DNA of 64,000 nt from contig PHAG01000011.1 in NCBI GenBank assembly GCA_002841625.1, positions 61,072 through 125,071 of the forward strand, in the 5' to 3' direction. A program made the translations under genes and the position numbers. The stretch is from Firmicutes bacterium HGW-Firmicutes-1. GTDB lineage: Bacteria > Bacillota > Clostridia > Lachnospirales > Vallitaleaceae. The notes under the pieces are model-generated. The model had not been told where the DNA came from, ran no database searches, and worked only from the letters and a program-made list of their open reading frames with translations. This document shows, piece by piece, positions 18,809 to 27,767 of this stretch (its first letter is position 1; every line of letters starts with the position of its first letter).

Positions 18809-19828
18809 ATGAATAAGAAGATATTCTTTTCCCTTCTACTTATACTGTTTATTATGGTTTCTCTGTTTTCAGGATGTAAGAAGGAAGAAACACTTAAGGT
18901 AGTAAAGCTTAACGAAGTTGTACATTCCATTTTTTATGCTCCTCAATATGTAGCAATAGAAAATAACTTTTTCGAAGAAGAAGGTTTAAAAATAGACTTG
19001 AGTTTAGGGAATGGTGCTGATAAATCCATGACTGCACTGCTATCAGGAAATGCAGATATTGCACTTATGGGTGCAGAAGCTTCCGTATATGTCTTTAACG
19101 AGGGTAAGGAGAATTATGCTATAAACTTTGCTCAATTGACACAACGAGCGGGAAATTTCTTAGTTGCTAGGGAACCATTTCCAGATTTTAGTTGGGATAT
19201 GGTAAAAGGAAAAACGATTGTAGGTGGTAGACTTGGCGGTATGCCTGAAATGGTACTCGAGTACATTTTAAAAGAAAAAGGCATTGAACCTTTTGTAGAT
19301 ACGACCATTATTAATAACTTAGATTTCTCAGCAACCGCTGGTGCCTTTTCAGGTGGAATGGGTGATTTCACCGTAGAATTCGAACCCACAGCCTCTACAC
19401 TTGAACAAACAGGAGATTACTATGTTGTAACTTCCCTTGGTGTAGATAGTGGCTTGCTACCTTATACAACTTATATGGTACTTGGTAGCTACATGGATGA
19501 AAATCCTGAAACAGTTCAAAAGTTTACAAATGCCATTTACAAAGGCCAGCTTTGGGTAGACCAACATACGCCTGAAGAAATCGCAAAGGTGATTGCACCT
19601 TACTTTGAAGGAACAGATTTAGAACTATTGACCACGATCGTCAAAAGATACAAAGATCAAGACACTTGGAAGGTAGAACCTCTTTTGGATGAAACTGCAT
19701 TTGTACTTCTTCAGGATGTATTAGATTCTTCCGGTCAACTCGAAAAACGTGTCAACTATGATGACCTTGTTAACACTACGTTTGCTAAAAAAGCTGTTGA
19801 ACAAGTTGATGCTAGTAAAGTTAAATAA
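18809..19828 (+). CDS. ABC transporter substrate-binding lipoprotein (NMT1/SsuA type)
   Basis: A protein of 339 residues with a signal peptide and lipobox LFSGC. The mature part begins with VVKLNEVVHSIFYAPQYVAIENNFFEEEGL, the signature of NMT1/SsuA/NrtA-like binding proteins, and continues with the GADKSMTALLSGNADIAL segment. Such proteins bind sulfonates, nitrate, or pyrimidine thiamine precursors. I saw no TPP riboswitch (no CTGAGA) upstream, so a thiamine role is not supported. The ATG at 18809 has TTGAGG in front; the frame could also begin at a TTG at 18797. It forms an operon with the next two genes. Confidence 0.9.
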   Translation: MNKKIFFSLLLILFIMVSLFSGCKKEETLKVVKLNEVVHSIFYAPQYVAIENNFFEEEGLKIDLSLGNGADKSMTALLSGNADIALMGAEASVYVFNEGKENYAINFAQLTQRAGNFLVAREPFPDFSWDMVKGKTIVGGRLGGMPEMVLEYILKEKGIEPFVDTTIINNLDFSATAGAFSGGMGDFTVEFEPTASTLEQTGDYYVVTSLGVDSGLLPYTTYMVLGSYMDENPETVQKFTNAIYKGQLWVDQHTPEEIAKVIAPYFEGTDLELLTTIVKRYKDQDTWKVEPLLDETAFVLLQDVLDSSGQLEKRVNYDDLVNTTFAKKAVEQVDASKVK

Positions 19829-19933
19829 TAGAGCTCTATTGTATGAAAGGATCAAACTCTTGTATTGATCCTTTCTTTTATTCACCCACTGCCAACAGGT
19901 CTAATATATTATACTATACGAACTTATGGGGTG

Positions 19934-20716
19934 ATGAATATAACGAATTTACTTAGTATCCAACAATTATCTTATGTATATCACACGATGCAAGGTGAAA
20001 CATTAGCAATAGAGAATATCAGTTTCTCAGTCTCAAAAGGTCAATTTATAAGTATTGTTGGCCCAAGTGGTTGTGGTAAATCTACGTTACTTTCATTAAT
20101 CTCTGGCTTACTAGCACCCTCACTTGGACAAATCGTCATCGATCAAGGCGTATTAGATAATCCAAAGCATGCAATTGGTTATATGTTACAAAAGGACCAT
20201 CTCTTTGAATGGAGAACTGTATATGAAAATGTTTTACTGGGCCTTGAAATTGCACATGTAAAAACCCAAGAAAATCTTGATTATGTAAATGAATTGCTTG
20301 AAAAATATGAACTTAAGGATTTCAAAAAATATCGTCCATCCCAACTTTCAGGTGGCATGCGTCAAAGAGTTGCATTGATTAGAACCCTCGCTTTAAAGCC
20401 AGATCTTCTATTACTTGATGAACCCTTTTCAGCACTTGATTATCAAACACGTCTAAACGTAGCCGACGATATGTATGCTATCATAAAAAAAGAAGGCAAA
20501 ACTGCCCTTCTTGTTACTCATGATATTGCTGAAGCTATCAGTATGGCAGATGAAGTTATGGTTTTAAGCAAACGTCCTGCTAGTATTAAGGCTCGTTTAT
20601 CAGTTGCGTTCAATATTGAAGATAGATCACCGTTAAAATCACGAGCTGATCATGAATTTAGCAGTTATTTTAATCAGATTTGGAGGGAATTAAATGACAT
20701 CCCAAGCACAATATGA
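19934..20716 (+). CDS. ABC transporter ATP-binding protein (NitT/TauT type)
   Basis: A protein of 260 residues with Walker A GPSGCGKST near residue 43, ABC signature LSGGMRQRVALIRTLA near residue 142, Walker B LLLLDEPFSALD and the switch histidine in LLVTHDIAEA. The length and sequence fit the SsuB/TauB/ThiZ group. The ATG at 19934 begins the conserved region; a GTG directly before it or the far upstream frame start at 19865 are less likely. The end overlaps the permease gene by 23 bases, so the two are translationally coupled. Confidence 0.93.
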   Translation: MNITNLLSIQQLSYVYHTMQGETLAIENISFSVSKGQFISIVGPSGCGKSTLLSLISGLLAPSLGQIVIDQGVLDNPKHAIGYMLQKDHLFEWRTVYENVLLGLEIAHVKTQENLDYVNELLEKYELKDFKKYRPSQLSGGMRQRVALIRTLALKPDLLLLDEPFSALDYQTRLNVADDMYAIIKKEGKTALLVTHDIAEAISMADEVMVLSKRPASIKARLSVAFNIEDRSPLKSRADHEFSSYFNQIWRELNDIPSTI

Positions 20717-21488
20717 TTTTATTAAGATGCAACACCAACAAAAAATATGGATTAAAGTGTATCAGTTCTTTATATTAATTGGTTTTCTTGGATTATGGGA
20801 GTTAGCTGCAGATTTAAGGTGGATTGATCCTTTTATTTTCAGCTCACCTATGCGTGTAATAACAACGTTCCTGAACATGTTGTTAAAAGGTTCCTTACTT
20901 AAACATATCGGAATTACATTGTATGAGACTTTGGTCAGCTTCATTCTTGGTGGGACCTTTGGAATTCTCATTGCAGTCATCTTATGGTGGTGTGAAAGAG
21001 TTGCAAAAACACTCGAGCCCTATCTTATTGTTTTAAATAGTTTACCCAAAACAGCCTTAGCTCCAATTATTATTGTTTGGTTAGGTAATACAACGAAATC
21101 TATTATTTTCACTGCTATCAGTGTTTCTATCATTGTTACAATTATTAATGTTTATTATGGTTTTTTACAAGTAGATGTTGAAAAAATCAAGCTTATTCGT
21201 ACCTTTGGTGGCCATAAACGAGATATTCTATCCAAGGTGGTTATTCCTGCTAATTATGCAAATATTATCAGTACCATGAAGGTCAATATTGGTCTTTCAC
21301 TGATTGGTGTTATTATTGGTGAGTTTTTAGTAGCTAGAGAAGGATTGGGTTATTTGATTGTGTACGGAAGTCAAGTTTTCAAACTTGATTGGGTAATGAT
21401 GAGCTTAATTATTTTAGGGATTTTGGCAACTATCCTTTATGAAGTTATTCTTATTATTGAACGGAAGGTTCAGAAAATCGGAGGTTAA
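20694..21488 (+). CDS. ABC transporter permease (NitT/TauT type)
   Basis: A protein of 264 residues with six predicted membrane helices. It starts with GFLGLWELAADLRWIDPFIFSSP and has the EAA-like loop KIKLIRTFGGHKRDILSKVVIPA near residue 165, which docks onto the ATPase. GGAGGG lies before the ATG. With the two preceding genes it makes a complete importer. The substrate cannot be read. Confidence 0.92.
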   Translation: MTSQAQYDFIKMQHQQKIWIKVYQFFILIGFLGLWELAADLRWIDPFIFSSPMRVITTFLNMLLKGSLLKHIGITLYETLVSFILGGTFGILIAVILWWCERVAKTLEPYLIVLNSLPKTALAPIIIVWLGNTTKSIIFTAISVSIIVTIINVYYGFLQVDVEKIKLIRTFGGHKRDILSKVVIPANYANIISTMKVNIGLSLIGVIIGEFLVAREGLGYLIVYGSQVFKLDWVMMSLIILGILATILYEVILIIERKVQKIGG

Positions 21489-21578
21489 TCAACTTTGCAC
21501 ATACCTTATGCTTAATGAAAGGACATCTTTATAAATTAATTGATTTAATAATATTTTATATAAAAACCCAGTACGCAA

Positions 21579-21779
21579 GCTCTGCCCAGGTTGTTAACAA
21601 ATTAATTCATTATCAATTAATGATACAGAGATAAAAGCATTTTTTCTTCAAGATTAATACAAAAGGCAGTAAGTATTCATTTTTCGCCAGACCGGCCGAA
21701 GGGTAAGGCCAGAAAAATGAATACTGACTGCCAATAATGCATACACCTATCAGAAAAAATACTTTTGTCGACAGTCTAA
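21579..21779 (+). mobile_element. MITE-like palindromic element, copy 2
   Basis: About 200 bases with the same layout as the element at 13994-14167, inverted relative to it. Shared parts, in order, are GGTTGTTAACAAATTAATT near 21589, AGAGATAAAAGCATTTT near 21628, the large hairpin at 21665-21732 with arms GGCAGTAAGTATTCATTTTT and its near complement, ATACACCTATCAGAAAAAAT, and GTCGACAG near 21767. It is flanked by an 11-base direct repeat CCAGTACGCAA (21568-21578 and 21780-21790), different in sequence from the repeat flanking copy 1, as expected for target duplications. It lies between convergent genes. Confidence 0.7.
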
Positions 21780-21843
21780 CCAGTACGCAAACACCGGCTT
21801 TATTATTATTTACGTCTATCCTCATTCCTATGAATGGCTTCGG

Positions 21844-22761
21844 TTATGGAAGTATATTGCCAGCTGCTCTATATATTTCATACCATTCCTGTCTTGAAAG
21901 CGTAATATCTGACGCTTTACAAATATCTTTCAAGCGTGCTACATTTGTCGTTCCTACAATTGGTTGTATCTTTGCTGGGTGTCTTAATATCCAAGCTACT
22001 GCAATTGCTGTATTAGGAACTCCTTTTTGCTCTGCAATTTCATCAATCTTTTTGTTAAGTTCAGGGAACTTATCATTATTTAAGAATACCCCTTCAAAAA
22101 AACCATATTGAAAAGGTGACCATGCTTGAATAGTAATATCCTTCAATCTGCAATAATCTAAAATACTTCCGTCTCTGTCAATGGAGGGGTCAATCTCCAT
22201 GTTCACATTGAGACCTGCATCAATCATACCTGTATTTGTTATACTTAGCTGTAATTGATTAATGATAATGTTTTGATCCACGTATTTTTTGAGTAGTTCA
22301 ATTTGCATAGGCTTTTGATTGCTCACCCCAAAATGTCTTACTTTTCCACTACTCCAAAGTTTTGAAAAAGCTTGGGCTACTTCTTCTGGCTCTACTAGTG
22401 CATCTGGACGATGTAATAATAATACGTCTAGATAATCTGTTTTTAATTTTTTCAAACTACCGTCGACAGCTTCTAAAATGTGTTCCTGTGAAAAGTCAAA
22501 ATAGCCTTTACGTATTCCACACTTTGTTTGAAGAAACATGCTTTCTCGAATACTAGAACTCAAATCTATTGCTTGGCCAAAGGCCTCTTCCGCTCTACCA
22601 CCACCATAAATATCTGCATGATCAAAAAAATCTATTCCTTCTTCTAATGCAGTATGAATAAGTGTAGTTAAATCTTTATTCGACATATCTGCAATCCTAA
22701 AACACCCCAGAGATATCTCTGATGCACTTAAGGCTCCATTACCAATATTCATTTTCTTCAT
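21844..22761 (-). CDS. Aldo/keto reductase (YdhF-like)
   Basis: A protein of 305 residues of the AKR fold. The catalytic tetrad appears as Asp in GIDFFDHADIYGGG (with Tyr), Lys in FLQTKCGIRKG and His in DVLLLHRPDAL. The C-terminal KIQPIVGTTNVARLKDICKASDITL supplies the NADPH site. It is 37 bases after the second reductase gene and probably shares its transcript. Physiological substrate is not evident; detoxification of aldehydes is the usual role. Confidence 0.88.
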   Translation of the reverse strand: MKKMNIGNGALSASEISLGCFRIADMSNKDLTTLIHTALEEGIDFFDHADIYGGGRAEEAFGQAIDLSSSIRESMFLQTKCGIRKGYFDFSQEHILEAVDGSLKKLKTDYLDVLLLHRPDALVEPEEVAQAFSKLWSSGKVRHFGVSNQKPMQIELLKKYVDQNIIINQLQLSITNTGMIDAGLNVNMEIDPSIDRDGSILDYCRLKDITIQAWSPFQYGFFEGVFLNNDKFPELNKKIDEIAEQKGVPNTAIAVAWILRHPAKIQPIVGTTNVARLKDICKASDITLSRQEWYEIYRAAGNILP

Positions 22762-22798
22762 TTGGCACCTCTTATTGTCAATTTGTTTTGCGCTACTC

Positions 22799-23746
22799 CT
22801 ATACTAGGATTTCCTCTATCTTTTGAATAACCTCAGTTGATAACTTTATTCCCGAAGCGCTTACATTTTCTTCTACTTGGCTTGGTCTACTCGCTCCAAT
22901 AAGTGCACTAGCTACATTAGACTGTCTCAAAATCCATGCAATCGCTAATTGAGGCATCGTAATGTTTAATTCCTTTGCAACATTGTCCAAGTTCGTAACC
23001 TTTGCTAGGTTGTTTTCATTTAAAAACCTTCCAATAAAGTAATTTGAATTTGGATCAGTAGCACGGCTTCCTGCTGGTAACTGTTGTAGATCCTTGTACT
23101 TTCCAGTTAATACACCTTGTGCCAAAGGAGAAAACACAACCTGACTGATGCCATTCTTTTCACTCATTGGTATTATTTCAGATTCAATCGTCCTATTTAG
23201 CATATTATATAGTGGCTGATTTACTACGATTCTATCAAGCAAATATTTATCAGCAACTTGAAGGGCTTCCTGTATTTGCGCCGCTGTCCACTCACTAACA
23301 CCCGCATATAATATTTTCCCTTGACGAATTAAATCTTCAATTGTTCGTAGTGTTTCTTCTACTGGTGTTTCAGGATCATAACGATGACAATAGTATATGT
23401 CTAAATAATCAACACCAAGGCGTTTAAGGCTTGCATGTGCTTGCTCAAATACATGTTTTCTTGAAAGACCTTTATCATTTGGTCCATCACCCATGGGCCA
23501 AAAAACCTTAGTCGCCAGTACATAAGATTCTCTCGGATGCTTTCTAAGTGCTTCTCCGACAACAATCTCTGCTTGGCCTGTTGCATAAACATTTGCTGTA
23601 TCAAAAAAATTGATTCCAAGCTCATAAGCCTTGTCAATTGTATGAATTGCAGTTTCCTTTTCGGTTGAGTTGCCATATGTTAGCCAACTGCCTAGACTGA
23701 TTTCACTTACCTTCATTCCAGTTTTGCCTAATCTTCTATATTGCAT
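22799..23746 (-). CDS. Aldo/keto reductase (Kv-beta/YhdN-like)
   Basis: A protein of 315 residues. The start MQYRRLGKTGMKVSEISLGSWLTYG is typical of Kv-beta-type reductases. Catalytic residues are the Asp and Tyr in FFDTANVYATGQAE, Lys in LATKVFWPM and His in IYYCHRYDPET. ASALIGASRPSQVEEN forms the cofactor phosphate site. It is first in a two-gene unit; a MerR-type promoter with an 18-base palindrome lies about 120 bases upstream. Confidence 0.9.
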   Translation of the reverse strand: MQYRRLGKTGMKVSEISLGSWLTYGNSTEKETAIHTIDKAYELGINFFDTANVYATGQAEIVVGEALRKHPRESYVLATKVFWPMGDGPNDKGLSRKHVFEQAHASLKRLGVDYLDIYYCHRYDPETPVEETLRTIEDLIRQGKILYAGVSEWTAAQIQEALQVADKYLLDRIVVNQPLYNMLNRTIESEIIPMSEKNGISQVVFSPLAQGVLTGKYKDLQQLPAGSRATDPNSNYFIGRFLNENNLAKVTNLDNVAKELNITMPQLAIAWILRQSNVASALIGASRPSQVEENVSASGIKLSTEVIQKIEEILV

Positions 23747-23766
23747 TGTTAGTCCTCCTGTTTATA

Positions 23767-23822
23767 GTCAATGTTACAAAACATCCGCATTCGCTAGGGT
23801 TTCGCAAGCGAATGCAAGCTTC
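23767..23822 (+). repeat. Palindromic interspersed repeat, copy B (56 bases)
   Basis: Fifty-six bases that match 43142-43197 with four differences. The centre GCATTCGCT...AGCGAATGC is a nine-base stem around a GGTTTCGC loop. It lies in the leader between the MerR-type promoter and the reductase start at 23746, on the opposite strand to the gene. A partial third copy is at 24753-24771. Confidence 0.75.
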
Positions 23823-23868
23823 TTCCATTTGGTTAAATTGTTCGTAATTGTTGTTTACTCTATCTTCA

Positions 23869-23899
23869 AGTCTATACCTTAGAGTATACTCTAAGTCAA
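23869..23899 (-). promoter_or_regulatory. MerR-family-type promoter of the reductase genes
   Basis: On the minus strand TTGACT (23894-23899) and TAGACT (23869-23874) are 19 bases apart, the long spacing used by MerR-family activators. Between them lies the perfect 18-base palindrome CTTAGAGTATACTCTAAG (23878-23895). The pattern resembles AdhR-type sites that control aldehyde-detoxifying reductases in Bacillus. No merR-like gene is adjacent. Confidence 0.7.
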
Positions 23900-23973
23900 T
23901 GATAATTTGCATTTTTTCTCGTATTAATTTTTGCAAACCTTTTTAATTGTAATCAATCTACTATTTTGCCTCT

Positions 23974-24726
23974 TTAATTGATTTCAAGCCCTACTGGGCA
24001 ATGGTCTGATCCTAACACCTCAGTATAGATTTTCGCATCTTTTAATCTATCCTTTAATCGCATAGAAATGCAAAAATAATCGATACGCCAACCAGCATTT
24101 GTTGATCTTGCATTCATCATGTATGACCACCAGGTGTATGCTCCAACCTTGTCGGGATAGAAATATCTATAGGTATCAATAAAACCGCTCTCAAAAACTG
24201 TGCTGATTTTTTCACGTTCCTCTTCTGTGAAACCAGCATTGTTTTTATTTGTTTTCGGGTTCTTTAAATCAATCTCTTTATGTGCTACATTTAAGTCTCC
24301 ACAAAATATAACAGGCTTTTTCATATCTAGTTCTTTAAGGTACTTAAGAAATTCATCTTCCCATTCCATTCGGTAATCCAATCTAGTTAAATTTCTTTGG
24401 GTATTTGGCGTATATACCGTCACTATATAAAAATCCTTAAATTCTAAAGTAATCACTCTACCCTCTGTGTCATGTTTGGCTTGTCCAATGTCATAAAAAA
24501 CCTCCATGGGTTTTTCCTTTGAAAAGATTGCTGTACCAGAATAACCTTTTTTATCCGCATAGTTCCAATATTGATGATAACCTTCAAGTGCTAAATCGAT
24601 TTGACCAGCTTGAAGCTTTGTCTCCTGTAAGCAAAAAACATCTGCATTTTCTGACTGAAAGAACTCTAAAAAGCCCTTCTGAACACAAGCTCTAATACCG
24701 TTTACATTCCATGATATGAATTTCAT
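23974..24726 (-). CDS. xth: Exodeoxyribonuclease III
   Basis: A protein of 250 residues, normal for the family. It begins MKFISWNVNGIRACVQKGF and contains the catalytic and metal-binding segments LQETKLQ (Glu), YSGTAIF, VYTPN, GDLNVAH (Asp, Asn) and GSDHCPV (Asp, His) close to the C-terminus. It acts as the AP endonuclease and 3'-5' exonuclease of base excision repair. The Bacillus name for the orthologue is exoA. A piece of the 56-base palindromic repeat lies directly upstream. Confidence 0.95.
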   Translation of the reverse strand: MKFISWNVNGIRACVQKGFLEFFQSENADVFCLQETKLQAGQIDLALEGYHQYWNYADKKGYSGTAIFSKEKPMEVFYDIGQAKHDTEGRVITLEFKDFYIVTVYTPNTQRNLTRLDYRMEWEDEFLKYLKELDMKKPVIFCGDLNVAHKEIDLKNPKTNKNNAGFTEEEREKISTVFESGFIDTYRYFYPDKVGAYTWWSYMMNARSTNAGWRIDYFCISMRLKDRLKDAKIYTEVLGSDHCPVGLEIN

Positions 24727-24752
24727 TTGATTTGTTCCTTTCTTTATATTAT

Positions 24753-24771
24753 GTCAATGTTGTAAAACCTC
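24753..24771 (+). repeat. Fragment of the palindromic interspersed repeat (copy C)
   Basis: GTCAATGTTGTAAAACCTC matches the first 19 bases of the repeat at 43142 with two differences; the palindromic half is missing. It lies just upstream of the exonuclease III start. Confidence 0.5.
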
Positions 24772-24842
24772 TGGCTACAAGTCAATCTTCAAATATCCAT
24801 TATCCCATTCAAAAATTTACCAACCATCACGTTTGTCGTCTC

Positions 24843-27767
24843 TTAAATCTTTTGTTCTATTTCTCTTAAAAGTTGATTTAATACGTAAACGAAAGTTTTA
24901 TGCAACCTCTCTACTTCATTTTGCTCACCATTTTCAAGGGCTCTTTGAAGTTCTGAAGCTATTTTTTGCAATTTTTTTGCTCCAATATTTCCTGAACCGC
25001 CTTTATTCTTGTGCACAATCTGAATGGCTTCACTATAATTATGGTTTTGTATCGCCTTCGTGAGTTCTTCTTCGATATCTTTATTCTCATCCAAATATTC
25101 TGCTAAAACCATCAGATATAACTCCAATTTATTCCCCATCCGGCGTAAGCCGTCTACTTCATCCAAAATATTGGCCACATTACCCTTTTCTACCACCACC
25201 CTTTTGGCTTCATGGACTTCACTTTTAACTTCATTTTGCAACCTCAAGATATTGACCAAGGTTTCCACAAACTTATCAGGATCAAAGGGCTTGCTGATAT
25301 AATAATTAATGCCCACACGCTTACATTCCTCTTCAACACCTGCAATGGCATCTGCAGTCATCGCCACTATCGGAATACTTATATCAAACCTTCTAATTTG
25401 AGCTGATGCCTCGTATCCGTTCAATATAGGCATATGCAAATCCATAAGGATTAAATCAATTCCCTTTTGGTGTTCTATAAAATACGCAACACCTTCTTCT
25501 CCATGATCTGCCAATGTCACTTCAATTCCAACTTGTTCTAAAATGGATTTAGCAATAAACTGGTTCTTTTTATTATCTTCAACCACCAACACTCGATATA
25601 CTCTATCTAATTTCTGATTCTTATTGAAAGGCATAAGTGCATAGACTTCTTTTGACTCTAATGCCTTGACTTTAAAGATCTCAAGAATACCATTATAGAG
25701 AACAGAGGGTATAATAGGTTTCGTAATGCCAATTTCAATATCAAAATTTTCAATTTTTTCAAATAGATCCTCTCTCATGAGAGGAATCATCATCATCACT
25801 TTAGGTTTACTCGTTATTTGAGAATTGTTTCTAATTTTTGCTATAAACTCAAGACCTCCCTCGAAAGGCGTATCATAATCCAAAATGAGCAAATCATATG
25901 GCTTTGAGTTTTCAGTTTCACATGCTTCAAGTAATTCTATAACCTGGGTCTGGGAAGTGACCATTTCTGCTTTCATACCAAATGAACCAAGATAGCCTTC
26001 TATAAGATGTAGATTTGCAACTCCTTTTTCAAGTACAATCGCCTTGACATCGTGCATATACACAGCTGCTATCTTTTGTTTATCTTCAAATTCTTTTTCT
26101 TGATCAACTTCCAAAACCAACACTATAATAAAAGTAGAACCTTCTCCTTCAACACTTGAAGCCTTAATTTCCCCACCCATCATTTCAACTAAACTTTTTA
26201 CTATAGACAATCCAAGTCCTGTACCACCAAAACGTCTGTTAATACTTGAATCTCCTTGGGAAAAAGGCGTAAAAAGTTGATCTACTTGTTCACTAGACAT
26301 ACCAATTCCCGTATCCTTAATGCTAAATTCTAATTGTAAAAAGGGGGCTTCCCTGGTCAATATACGTATCGCCAAAGAAACTTCTCCTATACTCGTAAAT
26401 TTTACCGCATTATTAATGACATTGAGTAAAATTTGCTCCAGCCTTTTTGGGTCTCCCCAAAAATTACTTGGTATCTTTGGATCCTTATTCAAGTTAAATT
26501 CAATCTTCTGCTCTTCAATCTTAAAAGCCACAATGCTCACAACCTGTTGTAAAACTTTGTCCAAGTTGAAGGAAACTCTTTCAATCTCGACCTTACCTGC
26601 CTCAATTTTAGAAAAATCTAATATGTCATTGATGATCCCTAACATATTATGTGAAGCTTGGGTGATCTTTTCTAAGTATATCTTTTGAGTTTGGTTTACG
26701 TCCGTTTTCTTAATCAAATAAGCCATACCTGTTATGGCATTAAGGGGTGTTCTTATTTCATGGGACATACGCGCTAAAAAACTAGATTTAATATTGTTGG
26801 CAATATCAGCTTCTTCTTTTGCCTGCATTAAATCTTCTTCTATTTGGATGCGCTTAGCAACCTCTTTTTTCAATTGAACTATCCAATAAACTGAAACAAA
26901 TAAAACGAGTAAGAACACTAAGCCAACAACTGCAACAATGCGAATAAAAGGTCCATAATCGATCCCATTCTCAAGACCAATCCATCTATTATTGATTTCA
27001 ATTTTCTCTTCTTCAGTTATGCTTACTAATCCCTTATTGATGATACTGACTAATTCGGGCCAATCATTTCTAACTGCAAAATATAGTTCTTGGTTTTCAT
27101 TTGAATCTATTTCAATGAATTTTAAATGAGTAAAACCGTTTGCCTTTATGAGATAACTAGACGTTGCTAAATTACCAATAAAAGCAGTCTCTTGACCATT
27201 TGTTACCGCAGCTAACGCAGCCTCACCTGTTGAATAAAGGCTTACCTCTATACTTGGGTAATTTTTTAAAAAACTGTGATGAGAGCTATTGGACTGCACT
27301 GCCACTTTTGTTTGCAAAATATCCTCAAGGCCATTTATTGTATTGTTCGACTCATTAACAACAATAACTCTCTGAAAAGAATAGTAAGGTTCAGAAAAAA
27401 GAAAGTACTGCTCTCTCTCTGTGGTTTTAGACACACATGGTAAAACATCTATTCGCTTTTCCACGGCTAACTCATAGGCTTCTTCCCAAGTCAAATCTCT
27501 TTCAATAACCATTCCAATCCCAATTTTCTCGCTCAACAACTTAATATAATCAGATGCTATTCCTTTATAGGAACCATCAGAATCTATAAACTCAAAAGGA
27601 ACAAACTGAGGGTCAATTCCTAAATGAATCAAAGGGTGTTCTTTAATAAAGGTCTTTTCGTCCTCTGTCAATTCAAGCTCGGTGGTTTTTGCAATACAAT
27701 TTGTATTTACACTCAGAAGTAAAAGAAAACATACAACTAAAAGTCTAAGGCTTTTCAAGACCCTCAC
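24843..27767 (-). CDS. Hybrid sensor histidine kinase with extracellular SBP3 domain
   Basis: A protein of 974 residues. Order: signal segment (1-27), extracytoplasmic family-3 solute-binding domain (about 35-265, IDPQFVPFEF and GIASDYIKLLSEKIG), membrane helix (about 275-297), HisKA with SFLARMSHEIRTPLNAI near residue 335, HATPase with NNAVKFT, DTGIGMS and FGGTGLGLSIVKSLVEMMGG, a weak receiver (LLILDYDTPFEGG), a typical receiver (VLVVEDNKKNQ, LILMDLHMPILNG, PIVAMTADA, ISKPF) and a C-terminal HPt domain (IVHKNKGGSGNIGA). It senses a small molecule directly, like BvgS/EvgS. Its start overlaps the upstream response regulator by four bases. Confidence 0.92.
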   Translation of the reverse strand: MRVLKSLRLLVVCFLLLLSVNTNCIAKTTELELTEDEKTFIKEHPLIHLGIDPQFVPFEFIDSDGSYKGIASDYIKLLSEKIGIGMVIERDLTWEEAYELAVEKRIDVLPCVSKTTEREQYFLFSEPYYSFQRVIVVNESNNTINGLEDILQTKVAVQSNSSHHSFLKNYPSIEVSLYSTGEAALAAVTNGQETAFIGNLATSSYLIKANGFTHLKFIEIDSNENQELYFAVRNDWPELVSIINKGLVSITEEEKIEINNRWIGLENGIDYGPFIRIVAVVGLVFLLVLFVSVYWIVQLKKEVAKRIQIEEDLMQAKEEADIANNIKSSFLARMSHEIRTPLNAITGMAYLIKKTDVNQTQKIYLEKITQASHNMLGIINDILDFSKIEAGKVEIERVSFNLDKVLQQVVSIVAFKIEEQKIEFNLNKDPKIPSNFWGDPKRLEQILLNVINNAVKFTSIGEVSLAIRILTREAPFLQLEFSIKDTGIGMSSEQVDQLFTPFSQGDSSINRRFGGTGLGLSIVKSLVEMMGGEIKASSVEGEGSTFIIVLVLEVDQEKEFEDKQKIAAVYMHDVKAIVLEKGVANLHLIEGYLGSFGMKAEMVTSQTQVIELLEACETENSKPYDLLILDYDTPFEGGLEFIAKIRNNSQITSKPKVMMMIPLMREDLFEKIENFDIEIGITKPIIPSVLYNGILEIFKVKALESKEVYALMPFNKNQKLDRVYRVLVVEDNKKNQFIAKSILEQVGIEVTLADHGEEGVAYFIEHQKGIDLILMDLHMPILNGYEASAQIRRFDISIPIVAMTADAIAGVEEECKRVGINYYISKPFDPDKFVETLVNILRLQNEVKSEVHEAKRVVVEKGNVANILDEVDGLRRMGNKLELYLMVLAEYLDENKDIEEELTKAIQNHNYSEAIQIVHKNKGGSGNIGAKKLQKIASELQRALENGEQNEVERLHKTFVYVLNQLLREIEQKI

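Noticed and set aside
21737..22111. Open frame of 124 residues on the plus strand
   Set aside because: It overlaps the MITE-like element and is antisense to the aldo/keto reductase at 21844.
23736..23936. Open frame of 66 residues upstream of the aldo/keto reductase
   Set aside because: It runs over the MerR-type promoter and the palindromic repeat and has no recognisable protein pattern; regulatory DNA explains it better.
26320..26688. Open frame of 122 residues on the plus strand
   Set aside because: It is antisense to the HisKA/HATPase region of the hybrid kinase and has no ribosome binding site.
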